NCBI RefSeq assembly: GCF_016653635.2
Contig: NZ_CP067420.1
Span: 1,557,501 to 1,621,500, forward strand
Direction of reading: 5' to 3'
Origin: Skermanella sp. TT6
GTDB lineage: Bacteria > Pseudomonadota > Alphaproteobacteria > Azospirillales > Azospirillaceae
DNA: 64,000 nt
A program made the position numbers and the translations under genes. How positions within the stretch are numbered: the first letter of the stretch is position 1; each line of letters opens with the position of its first letter. Below are positions 1 through 9,460 of the stretch, piece after piece. Under the pieces are notes generated by a model. That model saw only the letters and a list, made by a program, of their open reading frames with translations. It had not been told where the DNA came from and made no database searches.

Positions 1-1288
1 GCAGCGGCATCAAGGCTTCACCGGGGCAGATCCGCTCCAGCCCGTGCAAGGTCGTGACGGTCGCCTCCAGGGCGGAACGCCTCGTTCCCGCGTCCGCCGA
101 CGCCGCCCTGTCGGCCAGCGAGCCCAGGTCGCGGGAGACCTGGGCCTGGACCGTCTCGACCTCGCGGCGGTACGCGTCCAGCCGGCCCAGCGCCTTGAAC
201 AGCTGCCTGCTTCGGGCGAGCGCCGACATCGCCTCGTCGAAGGCCCGCCGGTCCTGGCCCCGCCCGGCCGTTTCCCCGCCACCTCCGCCGGCACCGATGT
301 CGGCCAGAACGCGGGCATGCTCGTCCGTCCGCGCCGCGACTTCGCCCAGGAAACGGTCGTTCAGCAGGTCGTGAAGCTCGCTCTCCAGGCGATGGAGACG
401 GGCGGCGTTGCGCGGGATCCGTCCGCCGGCGCTGGATTTCAGGCCGGTCAGGTGGCGCGCCGCCGGCTCGATCCGGTCCAGCGCCTTGTTCAGGTCGGCC
501 GTTCCCGGGCTGCCGTCGAACGCCGCCTTCGCCCCGGCATGCAGGTCGCCGATCGCGGCGGCATAGACCGTCTCCAGGGTTTCGGCGGGCAGGGCGGCGG
601 CCCCCCGCGCCAGGGCGTCGATCAGGTCCAGGGCCGAACGGCCCGTCTCCGGATGCCGGGCCAGCAGCATCAGGAACAGGTCGACGCTGCCGCGGTCCTG
701 CTCGCCCAATTCCGAGACGAACCGGCCGAGCGCCGCCACCGCGGCCGGGTCGGGGCGGTCCGGCACCGCGCCGGCCAGCAGGCGGCGCAGGCTGAGCACC
801 GGCTCGCGGACCCGGATCGCGCAGTCGATCTCCCCCGCGATCGCCCAGAAATCGGGATAGGCGCGGGCCTGCCTGCGAGCGAAGGCCGGGTCGGCCTTGG
901 CCCGGTCGAGCACCGCGCGCAACGCCCTGTGGCAGCCTTCGAGATCGTCGGACCCGCCCTTGCCGGTCTCGCTCGCGATCAGGTCCCACAGTGGCGCGAT
1001 CGCCGGCCGAGGGATCTGGAACCGCTGGCGCTGGCGCCCGACCGGGCCGCACAGCAATTCTTCGAAGGGCTCGCAGAACCGGCGCTGGGCGGTGTTCCGC
1101 CGGGGCGGCTTCTCGATCCGCAGCCAGGACCGCATCGCCTCCATCAGGGTGGAGCGCATCGCCGGATCGCCGAGACCGTCGGACAGCCGGTAGACTTCGC
1201 GCAGGCGGTCGCCGGACCCCGCGACGGTCCCCCGGGCAAGGTTCAGGATGGCGGCGGGTTCGGCAGCGGGCTTGATGGGGACGGTCAT
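1..1288 (-). CDS. Hypothetical protein, 3' end cut off by the window edge
   Basis: From an ATG whose first base is 1288, the minus strand stays open for 429 codons to the window edge without a stop, so the C-terminus lies outside. The protein starts MTVPIKPAAEPAAILNLARG and looks helical and Arg/Leu/Ala-rich. It has no signal peptide, no membrane segment and no motif I recognise. Overlapping long frames on both strands give Arg/Pro-rich low-complexity translations and look like high-GC shadows, while this frame has normal composition. No clear Shine-Dalgarno precedes the ATG, so a different start is possible. Function unknown. Confidence 0.7.
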   Translation of the reverse strand, partial: MTVPIKPAAEPAAILNLARGTVAGSGDRLREVYRLSDGLGDPAMRSTLMEAMRSWLRIEKPPRRNTAQRRFCEPFEELLCGPVGRQRQRFQIPRPAIAPLWDLIASETGKGGSDDLEGCHRALRAVLDRAKADPAFARRQARAYPDFWAIAGEIDCAIRVREPVLSLRRLLAGAVPDRPDPAAVAALGRFVSELGEQDRGSVDLFLMLLARHPETGRSALDLIDALARGAAALPAETLETVYAAAIGDLHAGAKAAFDGSPGTADLNKALDRIEPAARHLTGLKSSAGGRIPRNAARLHRLESELHDLLNDRFLGEVAARTDEHARVLADIGAGGGGGETAGRGQDRRAFDEAMSALARSRQLFKALGRLDAYRREVETVQAQVSRDLGSLADRAASADAGTRRSALEATVTTLHGLERICPGEALMPL

Positions 1289-1543
1289 GTCGGGGATCGG
1301 GCCAGGGAGTGACTACCCCTATCAATTAACCTGAATTTAAGGAGAATTAAATCTTCCTTAAGGGCTATGAAGCCGCTGCCCAGGCCCGCGCGGGGGTGAT
1401 GTCGCGCCCGGCCGGATCTCCCGTCAGGCCTAATCATTTTGCGCCGGCTCCGGCCTGAACGCGGGATCTTGCAGACAACCGGGGAAGCGGTATGGGAAAG
1501 TGGCGCGCCACTCCAAATCCACGAAGCTTCGGGAGACGACGGA

Positions 1544-2422
1544 ATGTTCGAAGGATTCACGCGGCGGCGCATCGCGACCAGCGGTGCCGAGATCAACCTC
1601 GTCGTCGGCGGTGACGGTCCGCCCCTGCTGCTCCTGCACGGCTTCCCGCAGAACCACGTGATCTGGCACAAGGTGGCCGGCGCCCTGGCCGAACGGTTCA
1701 CCGTCGTGGCGACCGACCTGCGCGGCTACGGCGATAGCGAGAAGGTGCCGACGACGGAGGACCATTCCTCCTATTCCAAGCGGGAGATGGCGCGCGACCA
1801 GGTGGAGGTGATGCGCATCCTCGGGTTCGAGCGCTTCCAGGTGGTCGGCCACGACCGCGGCGGCCGGGTCGCCCACCGCATGGCGATCGACCATGCCGCC
1901 CGGGTCCGGCGGCTGGCGGTGCTCGACATCGTGCCGACGCTGACCACCTTCCAGAGCGTCGACCAGCAGCTCGCCACCGCCTATTACCACTGGTTCTTCC
2001 TGATCCAGCCCCACCCGCTGCCGGAGCACATGATCGGCCTGGATCCGGAATTCTACCTGCGGCGCAAGACCAGCATGTGGGGCGTCGGCACCGCCCATTT
2101 CACGCCGGAAGCCATGGCCGAGTATATCCGCTGCTTCCGGAATCCCGCCGCGATCCACGCCATGTGCGAGGATTACCGCGCCGCCGCCACGATCGACCTG
2201 GAGCACGACCGGGCCGACCGCGCCGCCGGCGTGAAGGTGTCGTGCCCGCTGCTGGCCCTGTGGGGCGCGCGGGCCACCATGGACCGCTGCTTCGACGTGC
2301 CGGCGACCTGGCGGGAAGTGGCGCTGGACGTGCGCGGCCAGGCGCTGGACTGCGGCCACTTCATTCCCGAGGAGCGGCCGGAGGAGTTCGCCGCCGCACT
2401 GCTCGACTTCCTCGAAACCTGA
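1544..2422 (+). CDS. Alpha/beta hydrolase, fluoroacetate/haloacetate dehalogenase family
   Basis: A 292-residue alpha/beta hydrolase, probably cytosolic. Residues known as functional in fluoroacetate dehalogenases (EC 3.8.1.3) are visible: nucleophile Asp104 in GHDRGGRV, carboxylate-binding Arg105 and Arg108, catalytic acid Asp128 in LAVLDIVP, halide-pocket His149-Trp150 with a Tyr near 211, and catalytic His272 in CGHF. Spacing agrees to within one residue with the FA1 enzyme as I remember it. The oxyanion motif HGFPQ is at 32-36. The frame is open upstream to 1439, but ATG 1544 follows a purine-rich stretch (GGGAGACGACGGA) and fits the family N-terminus. The true substrate could be another 2-haloacid or an ester. 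It stands alone upstream of rsmE. Confidence 0.85.
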   Translation: MFEGFTRRRIATSGAEINLVVGGDGPPLLLLHGFPQNHVIWHKVAGALAERFTVVATDLRGYGDSEKVPTTEDHSSYSKREMARDQVEVMRILGFERFQVVGHDRGGRVAHRMAIDHAARVRRLAVLDIVPTLTTFQSVDQQLATAYYHWFFLIQPHPLPEHMIGLDPEFYLRRKTSMWGVGTAHFTPEAMAEYIRCFRNPAAIHAMCEDYRAAATIDLEHDRADRAAGVKVSCPLLALWGARATMDRCFDVPATWREVALDVRGQALDCGHFIPEERPEEFAAALLDFLET

Positions 2423-2443
2423 CCCGATCCCGCCCGACCATTG

Positions 2444-3250
2444 ATGGAGACCATGGAGACCGATACCGACCGCGAACCCCTGCGGACCCGCCTCTATGTC
2501 GCGGAACCGCTGTCTGGCGGGGCCACCGTGGGCCTCGACCACGAGCGGGCGCATTATCTGCGCCATGTGCTTCGGCTCGACCGCGGCGACCGGGTCGCGC
2601 TGTTCAACGGCCGCGACGGCGAGTGGGCCGCCCGAATCGACGGCTTCGGCAAGGGCTGGTGCAGCCTGGCGGTCGATGCGCTGCGCCGGCCCCAGGCGCC
2701 GGAACCCGACCTGTGGCTGCTGTTCGCCCCGATCAAGAGGGCGCGGATCGACTTCGTCGCGGAGAAGGCCGCGGAGCTCGGCGCGTCCCTGGTCTGGCCG
2801 GTGCTGACCCGCCATACCGACGTGGCCCGCGTCAATGTCGACCGGCTGCGCGCCAACGCGATCGAGGCGGCGGAGCAGTGCGAGCGTCTGACCGTTCCGG
2901 AGCTGAGGGAGCCGGCCCGGCTCGACCAGGCGATGCGCGACTGGCCGGCGGAACGCGTGATCCTGCTATGCGCCGAAGCCGGTCCGGTCAGGCCGATCGC
3001 CAGCGCCGTCGCGGATTTGGCGCCCGGCCCGGCGGCGATCCTGACCGGCCCGGAAGGGGGCTTCGCCAAGGAGGAGCTTGACGGGTTGCTGAAACTGCCA
3101 TTTGTTGTTCCGGTCGGGCTGGGGCCAAGGATCCTGCGTGCCGACACGGCGGCGCTCGCCGCGCTCGCCTGCTGGCAGGCCCTCGCCGGGGACTGGGCGG
3201 CAGGCGGCGCCGACGTGCGTCCCCCGTTCCGTTTCCAAGAACCAGGTTGA
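2444..3250 (+). CDS. rsmE: 16S rRNA (uracil1498-N3)-methyltransferase RsmE
   Basis: About 268 residues, a typical RsmE length. It methylates N3 of U1498 in 16S rRNA using SAM. The N-terminal PUA-like region contains HYLRHVLRL. The C-terminal SPOUT domain carries the knot motifs [12 protein letters not shown] and [17 protein letters not shown], which bind SAM. In-frame starts lie at TTG 2441, ATG 2444 and ATG 2453; an ATG is preferred but the sequence does not decide between the two. The gene sits directly before gshA, a pairing common in alphaproteobacteria, and only 10 bases separate the two reading frames. Confidence 0.93.
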   Translation: METMETDTDREPLRTRLYVAEPLSGGATVGLDHERAHYLRHVLRLDRGDRVALFNGRDGEWAARIDGFGKGWCSLAVDALRRPQAPEPDLWLLFAPIKRARIDFVAEKAAELGASLVWPVLTRHTDVARVNVDRLRANAIEAAEQCERLTVPELREPARLDQAMRDWPAERVILLCAEAGPVRPIASAVADLAPGPAAILTGPEGGFAKEELDGLLKLPFVVPVGLGPRILRADTAALAALACWQALAGDWAAGGADVRPPFRFQEPG

Positions 3251-3260
3251 TCAGGCACCC

Positions 3261-4625
3261 ATGTCCGCCCCTCCGAAGTCCCGCGGCGAACCGATTTCCG
3301 ACCCGCGCAGTCTGGTGAGCCATCTCGAGCAGGGCAGCAAGCCCGCGTCGGAATGGCGTATCGGGACCGAGCACGAGAAGTTCGCGTACCGCACCAGCGA
3401 CCTGCGCCCGCTGCCCTACGACGGGCCGGACGGCATCGGCGAGCTGCTCAACCGGATGACCCGCTTCGGCTGGGAACCCGTGTACGAGGGCGAGAACGTC
3501 ATCGCGCTGACCTGCGGCTCCTGCAACATCAGCCTGGAGCCGGGCGGGCAGGTGGAACTGTCCGGTGCCCCGCTGGAAACCCTGCACGACACCTGCGCGG
3601 AGGTCCACGAGCACCTGGACCAGGTCAAGCAGGTCGGCCGCGAGTTGGGCATCGGCATGATCGGCCTGGGCTTCAATCCGAAATGGAAGCGGGACGAGAT
3701 CCCGTGGATGCCCAAGGGCCGCTACAAGATCATGCGCGAGTACATGCCGAAGCGCGGCTCGCTCGGCCTCGACATGATGATGCGGACCTGTACCGTGCAG
3801 GTCAACCTGGACTTCGGGTCCGAGGCCGACATGGTGAAGAAGTTCCGCGTCAGCCTGGCCCTCCAGCCGATCGCGACGGCGCTGTTCGCCAACTCGCCCT
3901 TCACCGAGGGCCGGCCCAACGGCTTCCAGAGCTTCCGGAGCCATATCTGGACCGACACCGACCCCGACCGCTGCGGCGACCTGCCGTTCGTGTTCGAGGA
4001 GGGGTTCGGGTTCCAGCAATATGCAGACTATGCCCTCGACGTGCCGATGTACTTCGTCTACCGCGACGGGAAGTACATCGACGCCTCAGGCCAGAGCTTC
4101 CGCGACTTCCTCCAGGGCCGCCTGCCGGCGCTGCCGGGCGAACTGCCGCTGATGACCGACTGGGCCGACCACCTGACCACGCTGTTCCCGGAAGTACGCC
4201 TGAAACGCTACCTGGAGATGCGCGGCGCCGACGGCGGACCGTGGCGCGGCCTGTGCGCGCTGCCGGCCCTGTGGGTCGGGCTGCTCTACGACGGCACGGC
4301 GCTGGACGCCGCCTGGGACCTGGTCAAGGACTGGACGGCGGAGGAGCGGGCCCATCTCCGCGCCGAGGTGCCGCGCCTCGCCCTGGACGCCACCCACCGG
4401 GGCCGCCCCCTGCGCGAGGTTGCGGCCGAGGTCCTGGGGATCGCCGGAGAAGGTCTGCGGCGGCGCGCCCGCAACGACCGCTGGGGCGACGACGAGACCC
4501 ACTTCATCAATACCCTGCTGGAAGTGGCCGAGACCGGCGCGACCCCGGCGACGATCCTGCTCAACCGCTACCATGGCGAATGGCAGGGCGACATCGACCG
4601 CGTCTTCGCCGAATTCTCCTACTGA
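3261..4625 (+). CDS. gshA: Glutamate-cysteine ligase
   Basis: A 454-residue ligase joining L-Glu and L-Cys with ATP, the first step of glutathione synthesis in the cytosol. It belongs to the alphaproteobacterial/plant-type GCS2 family. Family blocks seen include [10 protein letters not shown] near the N-terminus, the Glu-rich [38 protein letters not shown] and a C-terminal LLNRYHGEW. The frame runs in from 3102, inside rsmE, but ATG 3261 gives the family N-terminus and starts 10 bases after the rsmE stop. Translational coupling with rsmE is plausible. A pentapeptide-repeat gene follows convergently. Confidence 0.93.
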   Translation: MSAPPKSRGEPISDPRSLVSHLEQGSKPASEWRIGTEHEKFAYRTSDLRPLPYDGPDGIGELLNRMTRFGWEPVYEGENVIALTCGSCNISLEPGGQVELSGAPLETLHDTCAEVHEHLDQVKQVGRELGIGMIGLGFNPKWKRDEIPWMPKGRYKIMREYMPKRGSLGLDMMMRTCTVQVNLDFGSEADMVKKFRVSLALQPIATALFANSPFTEGRPNGFQSFRSHIWTDTDPDRCGDLPFVFEEGFGFQQYADYALDVPMYFVYRDGKYIDASGQSFRDFLQGRLPALPGELPLMTDWADHLTTLFPEVRLKRYLEMRGADGGPWRGLCALPALWVGLLYDGTALDAAWDLVKDWTAEERAHLRAEVPRLALDATHRGRPLREVAAEVLGIAGEGLRRRARNDRWGDDETHFINTLLEVAETGATPATILLNRYHGEWQGDIDRVFAEFSY

Positions 4626-4669
4626 GTCGAACCTTCGGGCTGAGCGGAATCGCCAGTGCGGACGCCGGC

Positions 4670-6001
4670 TCAGGCGCCCGTGGCCCCGGCCATGTCGGCG
4701 CCTTCCAACCGGGCGCCTTTCAGGTCGGCGCCGGTCAGGTTGGCCTCCCGCAGGTCCGCCCCGCGCAGGTCGGCGCGCGACAGCACCGCGTCGGTCAGGT
4801 TGACCTTGCGCAGGTCGGCGCCCTGGAGATTGGCCCCCTCCAGCCGTACCCGGTGCAGGTTGGCGCGCCAGACATGGCCGCTGCCGCTCTGGATGTGCAC
4901 GGGGTTCAGCTTGGCGCCGCTCAGGTCCGCCCCGGTGAGGGTCGCCCGCTCCAGGTTGGCTCCGCGCAGGTCGGCGTTCGACAGGTTGATCCGGCGCAGG
5001 TCGCACAGCGACATGTCGGCCATGGCCAGCACGGCGGATCTCATGTCGGCCTTGACCAGGGTGGCGCCCTGCAGCACCGCGGCCGACAGGTTCATCCCAC
5101 GCAGGTCGAATCCGGTCAGCTCATAGCCGGAGAGGTCGGCGCGATGCCCCTCCTTGCCCCCGCTGTCCATCCAGGCGGCGTGGCCCGCGGCGATCTCCGG
5201 CAAGGTGCGGCCGAGGCCGGCGAAATCCTTCGCCAGCACGGCTCCAGCCAGTTCGGGCGCGCGGCGCTGCGCGTCGTCCAGGATCGCGCCGATCAGCACG
5301 GCGTTCGCCAGCCGCGCGCTGTCGAGCACCGCGCCGGACAGGATGGCACCGGTCAGCCGGGCGCCGGTCAGGTTGGCGCCGGTCAGGTCGGCGCCCTGCA
5401 GGTCCGCCCCGGTCAGGTCGGAATTGGTCAGGTTGGCCCGGACGAACTTGGTGCCGCGCATGACCGCGTCGGTCATGTCGGTCTGCATCACGAAGGCGTT
5501 GGATACCCGGGCGCGCGACAGGTTGGCGCCGCGCATGATGGCGCAGGTCAGCTCCGTGGTGAGCTTGACCGCCTCCTGGTTGACCGACGCCATCTCGCCC
5601 GACTTGCCCATATGGACCAGCATGCCGTCGCGCAGGTCCGCCTCGATCAGCATGGCCTCGCTCAGGATGGCGCCGCGCAGGCAGGCGCCGCGCAGGTCGG
5701 TCTTCATGAGGGTGGCGCCGGTCAGGTTCGCCAGGCGCAGGTCGGTGCCGTAGAGATCGGCGCCCGTCAGGTTGCAGCCCAGCAGGCGGGTGCTGAACAG
5801 CTTGGCCCCGCTGAAGTCGGCGTCGGTCAGGTCCAGTCCGCTGAGATCCAGGTGTGACAGGTCGCGCATCTTGAAAACGGCGCGCGTCCCCCCGGGCTGC
5901 CGCTTCAGGAACGCCTTGTGCCGGTTCGTCAGGGCGTTCAGCTCCTGCTGGGAGAGCTTGGCGCGGGGGATCTCGCTGGTTTCGGCGGAGGCAGAAGCCA
6001 T
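4670..6001 (-). CDS. Pentapeptide-repeat protein
   Basis: A 443-residue protein made largely of A(D/N)LXX pentapeptides. One array runs from about residue 45 to 245 and a second from about 300 to 440. A less regular stretch of about 55 residues (QRRAPELAGAVLAKDF onward) separates them and would interrupt the right-handed quadrilateral beta-helix. There is no signal peptide or membrane segment. The chosen ATG gives MASASAETSEIPRAKLSQQE; a longer frame reaches back to 6277 but adds atypical sequence. Known pentapeptide proteins include DNA mimics protecting gyrase (Qnr/MfpA) and scaffolds; nothing here selects among these. The repeats also create a long false frame on the other strand. Confidence 0.88.
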   Translation of the reverse strand: MASASAETSEIPRAKLSQQELNALTNRHKAFLKRQPGGTRAVFKMRDLSHLDLSGLDLTDADFSGAKLFSTRLLGCNLTGADLYGTDLRLANLTGATLMKTDLRGACLRGAILSEAMLIEADLRDGMLVHMGKSGEMASVNQEAVKLTTELTCAIMRGANLSRARVSNAFVMQTDMTDAVMRGTKFVRANLTNSDLTGADLQGADLTGANLTGARLTGAILSGAVLDSARLANAVLIGAILDDAQRRAPELAGAVLAKDFAGLGRTLPEIAAGHAAWMDSGGKEGHRADLSGYELTGFDLRGMNLSAAVLQGATLVKADMRSAVLAMADMSLCDLRRINLSNADLRGANLERATLTGADLSGAKLNPVHIQSGSGHVWRANLHRVRLEGANLQGADLRKVNLTDAVLSRADLRGADLREANLTGADLKGARLEGADMAGATGA

Positions 6002-6203
6002 TTGGGGGGAGCCATCCTGGAGTCTTCCAAGGCAAGGATATGCGGAAAGGACGAACGATTCGTTAAGGTCGCTGTGACCGATCGGTAACCAAGGGTGAAA
6101 TCTTTCCAAACTCCTTCGGGAACGGTCGGAACCGCGGCCGGTTGGTTCAGCGGACCCGATGACCGGATCTCCGGACAGAAACCGAAGGCGGGAAAGCACA
6201 GAG

Positions 6204-7097
6204 ATGGCCGAGCAGATTCCCTTGTCCCCGAACGCCAGCGCGGTCGATCCCGAACTGGACTCGGCGCGCGGCGACAAGACCCACCAGATCGCCCCCGACC
6301 TGGCCTACCGCCGGCTCGGCATCGTCAACGTCGTCTTCTGGGGCCGTCCCGGCGCCGGCGACCGGCAATGGGTCCTGATCGACGCGGGCATTCCCGGTAC
6401 CAAGGGCATGATCACGGGGGCTGCTGGCGAGCGGTTCGGCCCCGGCGCCCGGCCTTCGGCCATCGTCATGACCCACGGCCATTTCGACCATATCGGCGCG
6501 CTGGAGGATCTGGCCCGGGAATGGGACGTTCCCGTCTATGCCCACCCGCTCGAACATCCCTATCTGAACGGCAGGGCGTCCTACCCGCCGGGCGATCCCT
6601 CCGTCGGCGGCGGCGCCATGGCGGCCCTGGCCCGCTTCTACCCGCGCGGCCCTGTCGATGTCGGCGGCCGGCTCCGGGCTTTCCCGGAAGACGGCACCAT
6701 CCCGGAGATGCCCGGCTGGCGCTGGCTCCACACGCCCGGCCACAGCGTCGGCCACGTGTCGCTCTGGCGCGAGACCGACCGCACCATCGTCGCCGGCGAC
6801 GCCTTCGTGACGACGGGGCAGGAGTCCGCCTACGCCGTCGCGGTCCAGCGGGCGGAGATGCACGGCCCGCCGACCTATTACACCGTGGAATGGGACAAGG
6901 CGAAGCGGTCCGTCGCGAGGCTCGCCGCCCTCGATCCCGACCTGGTCGTCACCGGGCACGGCGAACCCATGAAAGGGCCGGAGATGCGCACCGCCCTCTA
7001 CCGCCTGGCGGAGGAATTCGACCGCGTCGCCGTCCCGAAGCAGGGCCGCTACCTGGACCACCCCGCCCGGGCGGAGGACGGCTCGGCGTACCGTTAG
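6204..7097 (+). CDS. MBL-fold metallo-hydrolase
   Basis: A 297-residue metallo-beta-lactamase-fold protein without a signal peptide. Metal ligands are seen in THGHFDHIG (HxHxDH), in TPGHSVGHVS, in the Asp of VAGDAF, and in a final His in VVTGHGEPM. That is the complete binuclear set of glyoxalase-II-like or lactonase-like hydrolases. ATG 6204 is chosen over the upstream in-frame ATG 6159 because GGAAAG precedes it and the extension is Arg-rich. The substrate cannot be told from sequence. The gene is followed by about 1 kb of repeat-rich noncoding DNA and has no obvious operon partner. Confidence 0.85.
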   Translation: MAEQIPLSPNASAVDPELDSARGDKTHQIAPDLAYRRLGIVNVVFWGRPGAGDRQWVLIDAGIPGTKGMITGAAGERFGPGARPSAIVMTHGHFDHIGALEDLAREWDVPVYAHPLEHPYLNGRASYPPGDPSVGGGAMAALARFYPRGPVDVGGRLRAFPEDGTIPEMPGWRWLHTPGHSVGHVSLWRETDRTIVAGDAFVTTGQESAYAVAVQRAEMHGPPTYYTVEWDKAKRSVARLAALDPDLVVTGHGEPMKGPEMRTALYRLAEEFDRVAVPKQGRYLDHPARAEDGSAYR

Positions 7098-7297
7098 CCG
7101 GCGGATCGCGTTGCGGCTTCCCACATACAATACAAGTTGCCGGTATCATGGTTTGAGAAGGCTATGGGGACGCTCATGGATCTCGCGGAGACACGGTCGC
7201 GGTCGCCTGATGAACCGGCGCGACGACCCGGGCGCGGGGACGATATGAGCCTTTGCCGCAAGCGGGCGATCGGCATCGTCACCAAGTTGGCGTGACG

Positions 7298-7604
7298 GTC
7301 CGGCACGGTTGCTGCTTGCTCAGCCACAGCGGGTTCTCAGAGAGGGGACGCCTCTCTTTGTTGTCATGCCCGGACTTGATCCGGGCATCTCCAGCCACGG
7401 AGCCTCGGTGAGACCTACGAGATGATGGCCGGAGCAAGTCCACGGCAGTCCGGCACGATGATTGCTGATCAACCCCAAGCTGATGCTCAGGATACTTCAT
7501 CTTCCCTTAATCGTCATGCCCGGACTTGATCCGGGCATCTCCAGCCACGGAGCCCCGGTGAGACCTGTGAGACGATGGCCGGATCAAGTCCGGCCATGAC
7601 GAAA
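7298..7604 (+). repeat. Two ~150-bp degenerate tandem units with REP-like palindromes
   Basis: Two similar units begin at 7298 and 7448 with GTCCGGCACG. Each carries, at 7363 and 7512, the palindrome GTCATGCCCGGACTTGATCC continuing into GGGCATCTCCAGCCACGGAGC. The second unit closes with a reverse-oriented CCGGATCAAGTCCGGCCATGAC. This CCCGGACTTGATCCGGGC core is a familiar alphaproteobacterial extragenic palindrome. No protein frame here looks real. Confidence 0.8.
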
Positions 7605-7652
7605 AAGGGGTAGTTTCGCCTTGAGTTCAGGCTTGTGAGCAGTGCGCAACCG

Positions 7653-7927
7653 CCATGCCGGACAGCCGTGGATCAAGTCCGGCCATGACGAAAAGGGGGC
7701 GTTCTCGTCCACAGCGCGGCCTTTCGAGCGAAAAAGCAAAACCGTGCCGGACAGCCGTGGACTTGATCCGGCCATCTTTCACGGGAAGCATCGGAGCCTC
7801 CGTGCCTTGAGATCCGCGGGTGAAGCCCGCGGATGACGAACTGAAGGAGAAAACAGTCTCTAGAAATGTTCTCAATGGTTGATCGGCAACAGCCGTGCCG
7901 GACAGCCTTGGGCTTGACCCGCTCATC
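7653..7927 (+). repeat. Further partial REP-like elements and palindromes
   Basis: Degenerate copies of the same family lie at about 7653-7695 (GCCGGACAGCCGTGGATCAA onward), 7744-7776 (GTGCCGGACAGCCGTGGACT onward) and 7893-7927. An unrelated palindrome, ATCCGCGGGTGAAGCCCGCGGAT, is near 7811-7833. Together with the preceding units they fill the 7100-8086 intergenic gap. I see no gene in the rest of the gap. Confidence 0.65.
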
Positions 7928-8086
7928 GCTTGCAGACTCCGCCAGCGCCGTCATGCGGAGCGATACCTGGTTCGAGTCCGCGCGTAGCAACCTGCAGACG
8001 AAATTTCATCCGTTTTGAATTCACAGAGCCGCAAATATGATTGCCATCCGCGACAGTGGGATGCGGGACTCGGGACTTCGCGCGGT

Positions 8087-8674
8087 TCAGCTGAAGCCGA
8101 AGTGCCAGACGGCCACGGGCACCGCCAGGAGCAGGATCAGCGAGAACAGGACGAGGCCGCCGTCCCTGGTCAGCAGCCCGGCAGCAAAGAATGCTATCAC
8201 GGCCGACGCGATGGACCCCGAGGTCGGTATCACCTCCATGAACGGCATGAACAGCGTCAGCGCCAGGATCAGGAACAAAGGCAGGAAAAGCCACGGCCGA
8301 TGAAGGAAAAGAGTGAGCCGCGCTTTCAAGAACCGTTCCACGAACAGCACGGGCTTGCGCAGCCAGCCGATCCCCTTGCAAAGCTTCTCCGTGGACAGGC
8401 GCCGATGGCTGATGATCTGTGGCAGCCAGACGCAATCCCGTCCGAGGATCATCTGCACGACCAGAATGAAGATGATTGCCGCGACCGTCGCCGTCAGGCC
8501 AGGGATCGCGCTGGCCGGCGAGGTGGAGATCAGTGAAAAAATCAGCATCAATGACGCAAAGGATTTGTGACCAAGTTTCTCGACCACTTCCTGCACGGTT
8601 ATGCTCTCGCCTCGTGCCGTGCTCTCCAATCGATCAAGGACATCGCTGAGGGCGCGGTGTGGTTGATCACTCAT
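8087..8674 (-). CDS. ExoD-family exopolysaccharide synthesis membrane protein
   Basis: A 195-residue integral membrane protein. The N-terminal cytosolic part reads SDVLDRLESTARGESITVQE, the usual opening of ExoD-like proteins. It is followed by hydrophobic stretches around residues 38-70, a conserved loop with GRDCVWLPQ, and two C-terminal hydrophobic segments. ExoD was named for effects on exopolysaccharide and alkali tolerance in rhizobia; its biochemical role is unknown. The start is fixed by AGGAGA (8682-8687) about seven bases upstream of the ATG. An in-frame extension to 8722 is rejected on that basis. Confidence 0.85.
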   Translation of the reverse strand: MSDQPHRALSDVLDRLESTARGESITVQEVVEKLGHKSFASLMLIFSLISTSPASAIPGLTATVAAIIFILVVQMILGRDCVWLPQIISHRRLSTEKLCKGIGWLRKPVLFVERFLKARLTLFLHRPWLFLPLFLILALTLFMPFMEVIPTSGSIASAVIAFFAAGLLTRDGGLVLFSLILLLAVPVAVWHFGFS

Positions 8675-8955
8675 GCTGCATTCTCCTGAAGTGGACCCAA
8701 GGTTTTTCGGCGAGGTCTCCACAGGAACCGGGAAGGTCCGCCGAGAGATCCATCAACTCCACATCGGGGGCATGTTTCCGGACAAGGATCCCGCATATCC
8801 GGGTACGCCGCATCCGCAAGCGAAAAATGGTCGAGTGCCTGCACGAAGCCGGTCTGCCGGCCGGCATGCCGACCTCACGGCAGGCGCAATCCTCCGCCCC
8901 GGAGGCCCACGACACCGTTGAAGAATTTCGGTGGTTCGCTTATCTTTCGAGAGTA

Positions 8956-8981
8956 GGCGGCGGGATGTGTCTCCCGCCGCC
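8956..8981. other. Perfect 10-bp inverted repeat (hairpin)
   Basis: GGCGGCGGGA, a six-base loop TGTGTC, then TCCCGCCGCC. It lies in the gene-free stretch 8675-9644 and is not followed by a T run, so it is not an obvious intrinsic terminator. Long frames covering this stretch on either strand have atypical composition and are not called. Confidence 0.5.
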
Positions 8982-9239
8982 GGCTCCCGGTCTAGAATTG
9001 CAGGACAAACAGGATCTTCACCCTGAACGCCTGGAACCAGACCTGGAGAGAGAACCGATGTTTCCGCATCGGACTGCTCCCTCTGTAGCGGAGGCGGCCG
9101 GGCCAGTCCCGGTCGCTGTCCGCATATCCAAACTAGAACAGGCATTCGCCTCATACGAGCGTCGTCATGACGCATGCAACTTTGCGGGATCGCAACGGCT
9201 GCTCGACGCACCGCGACATCGCTCGCCGACAGCCCTGTC

Positions 9240-9373
9240 ATCACGGATGCTGACATTTGCGTCCTTGCCAGGGGAGGGGGGTGTCGTCAGCCGCGGTCAC
9301 GAACACCCGCCGGCTTCCCGACCGTCGGGGCCTGCCGTCACGAATGATGACATTTGCGGCCTTTACAGGGGGA
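9240..9373 (+). repeat. Diverged direct repeat (~37 bp, period 97)
   Basis: ATCACGGATGCTGACATTTG from 9240 and GTCACGAATGATGACATTTG from 9337 begin two related stretches of about 37 bases, each ending in a CAGGGG run. By eye about five of six positions agree. This is intergenic, about 270-400 bases upstream of ffh. Confidence 0.5.
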
Positions 9374-9431
9374 GATCTGCGGTAGCCGAGGAAGGTGCCG
9401 GAGGGTGCCGCATGGAGGCATAACCCTCCTG

Positions 9432-9460
9432 TTGACATCGCCGCTCCGGTCCCCTAGTTT
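9432..9460 (+). promoter_or_regulatory. Sigma70-like promoter for the ffh operon
   Basis: TTGACA at 9432-9437, a 17-base spacer, and TAGTTT at 9455-9460. The -35 is perfect, and the -10 keeps the critical first T, the A and the last T. Predicted transcription starts near 9467, giving a leader of about 178 bases to the ffh ATG. Confidence 0.6.

Noticed and set aside
3353..5857. 834-residue plus-strand frame over gshA and the pentapeptide gene
   Set aside because: It runs in a wrong frame through gshA and then antisense through the repeats; its QVGA-type repeats are mirror images of the pentapeptides.
7363..7927. Repeats considered as a CRISPR array
   Set aside because: Units are of unequal spacing, diverged and palindromic over their whole core; no regular spacers and no cas genes.
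7960..7990. tRNA-like T arm (GGTTCGAGTCC)
   Set aside because: The flanking stem does not pair and no acceptor or anticodon arm can be built around it.
8659..9423. 254-residue plus-strand frame after exoD
   Set aside because: It begins inside the exoD start region, has no ribosome site, and its composition is unlike real genes in this window.
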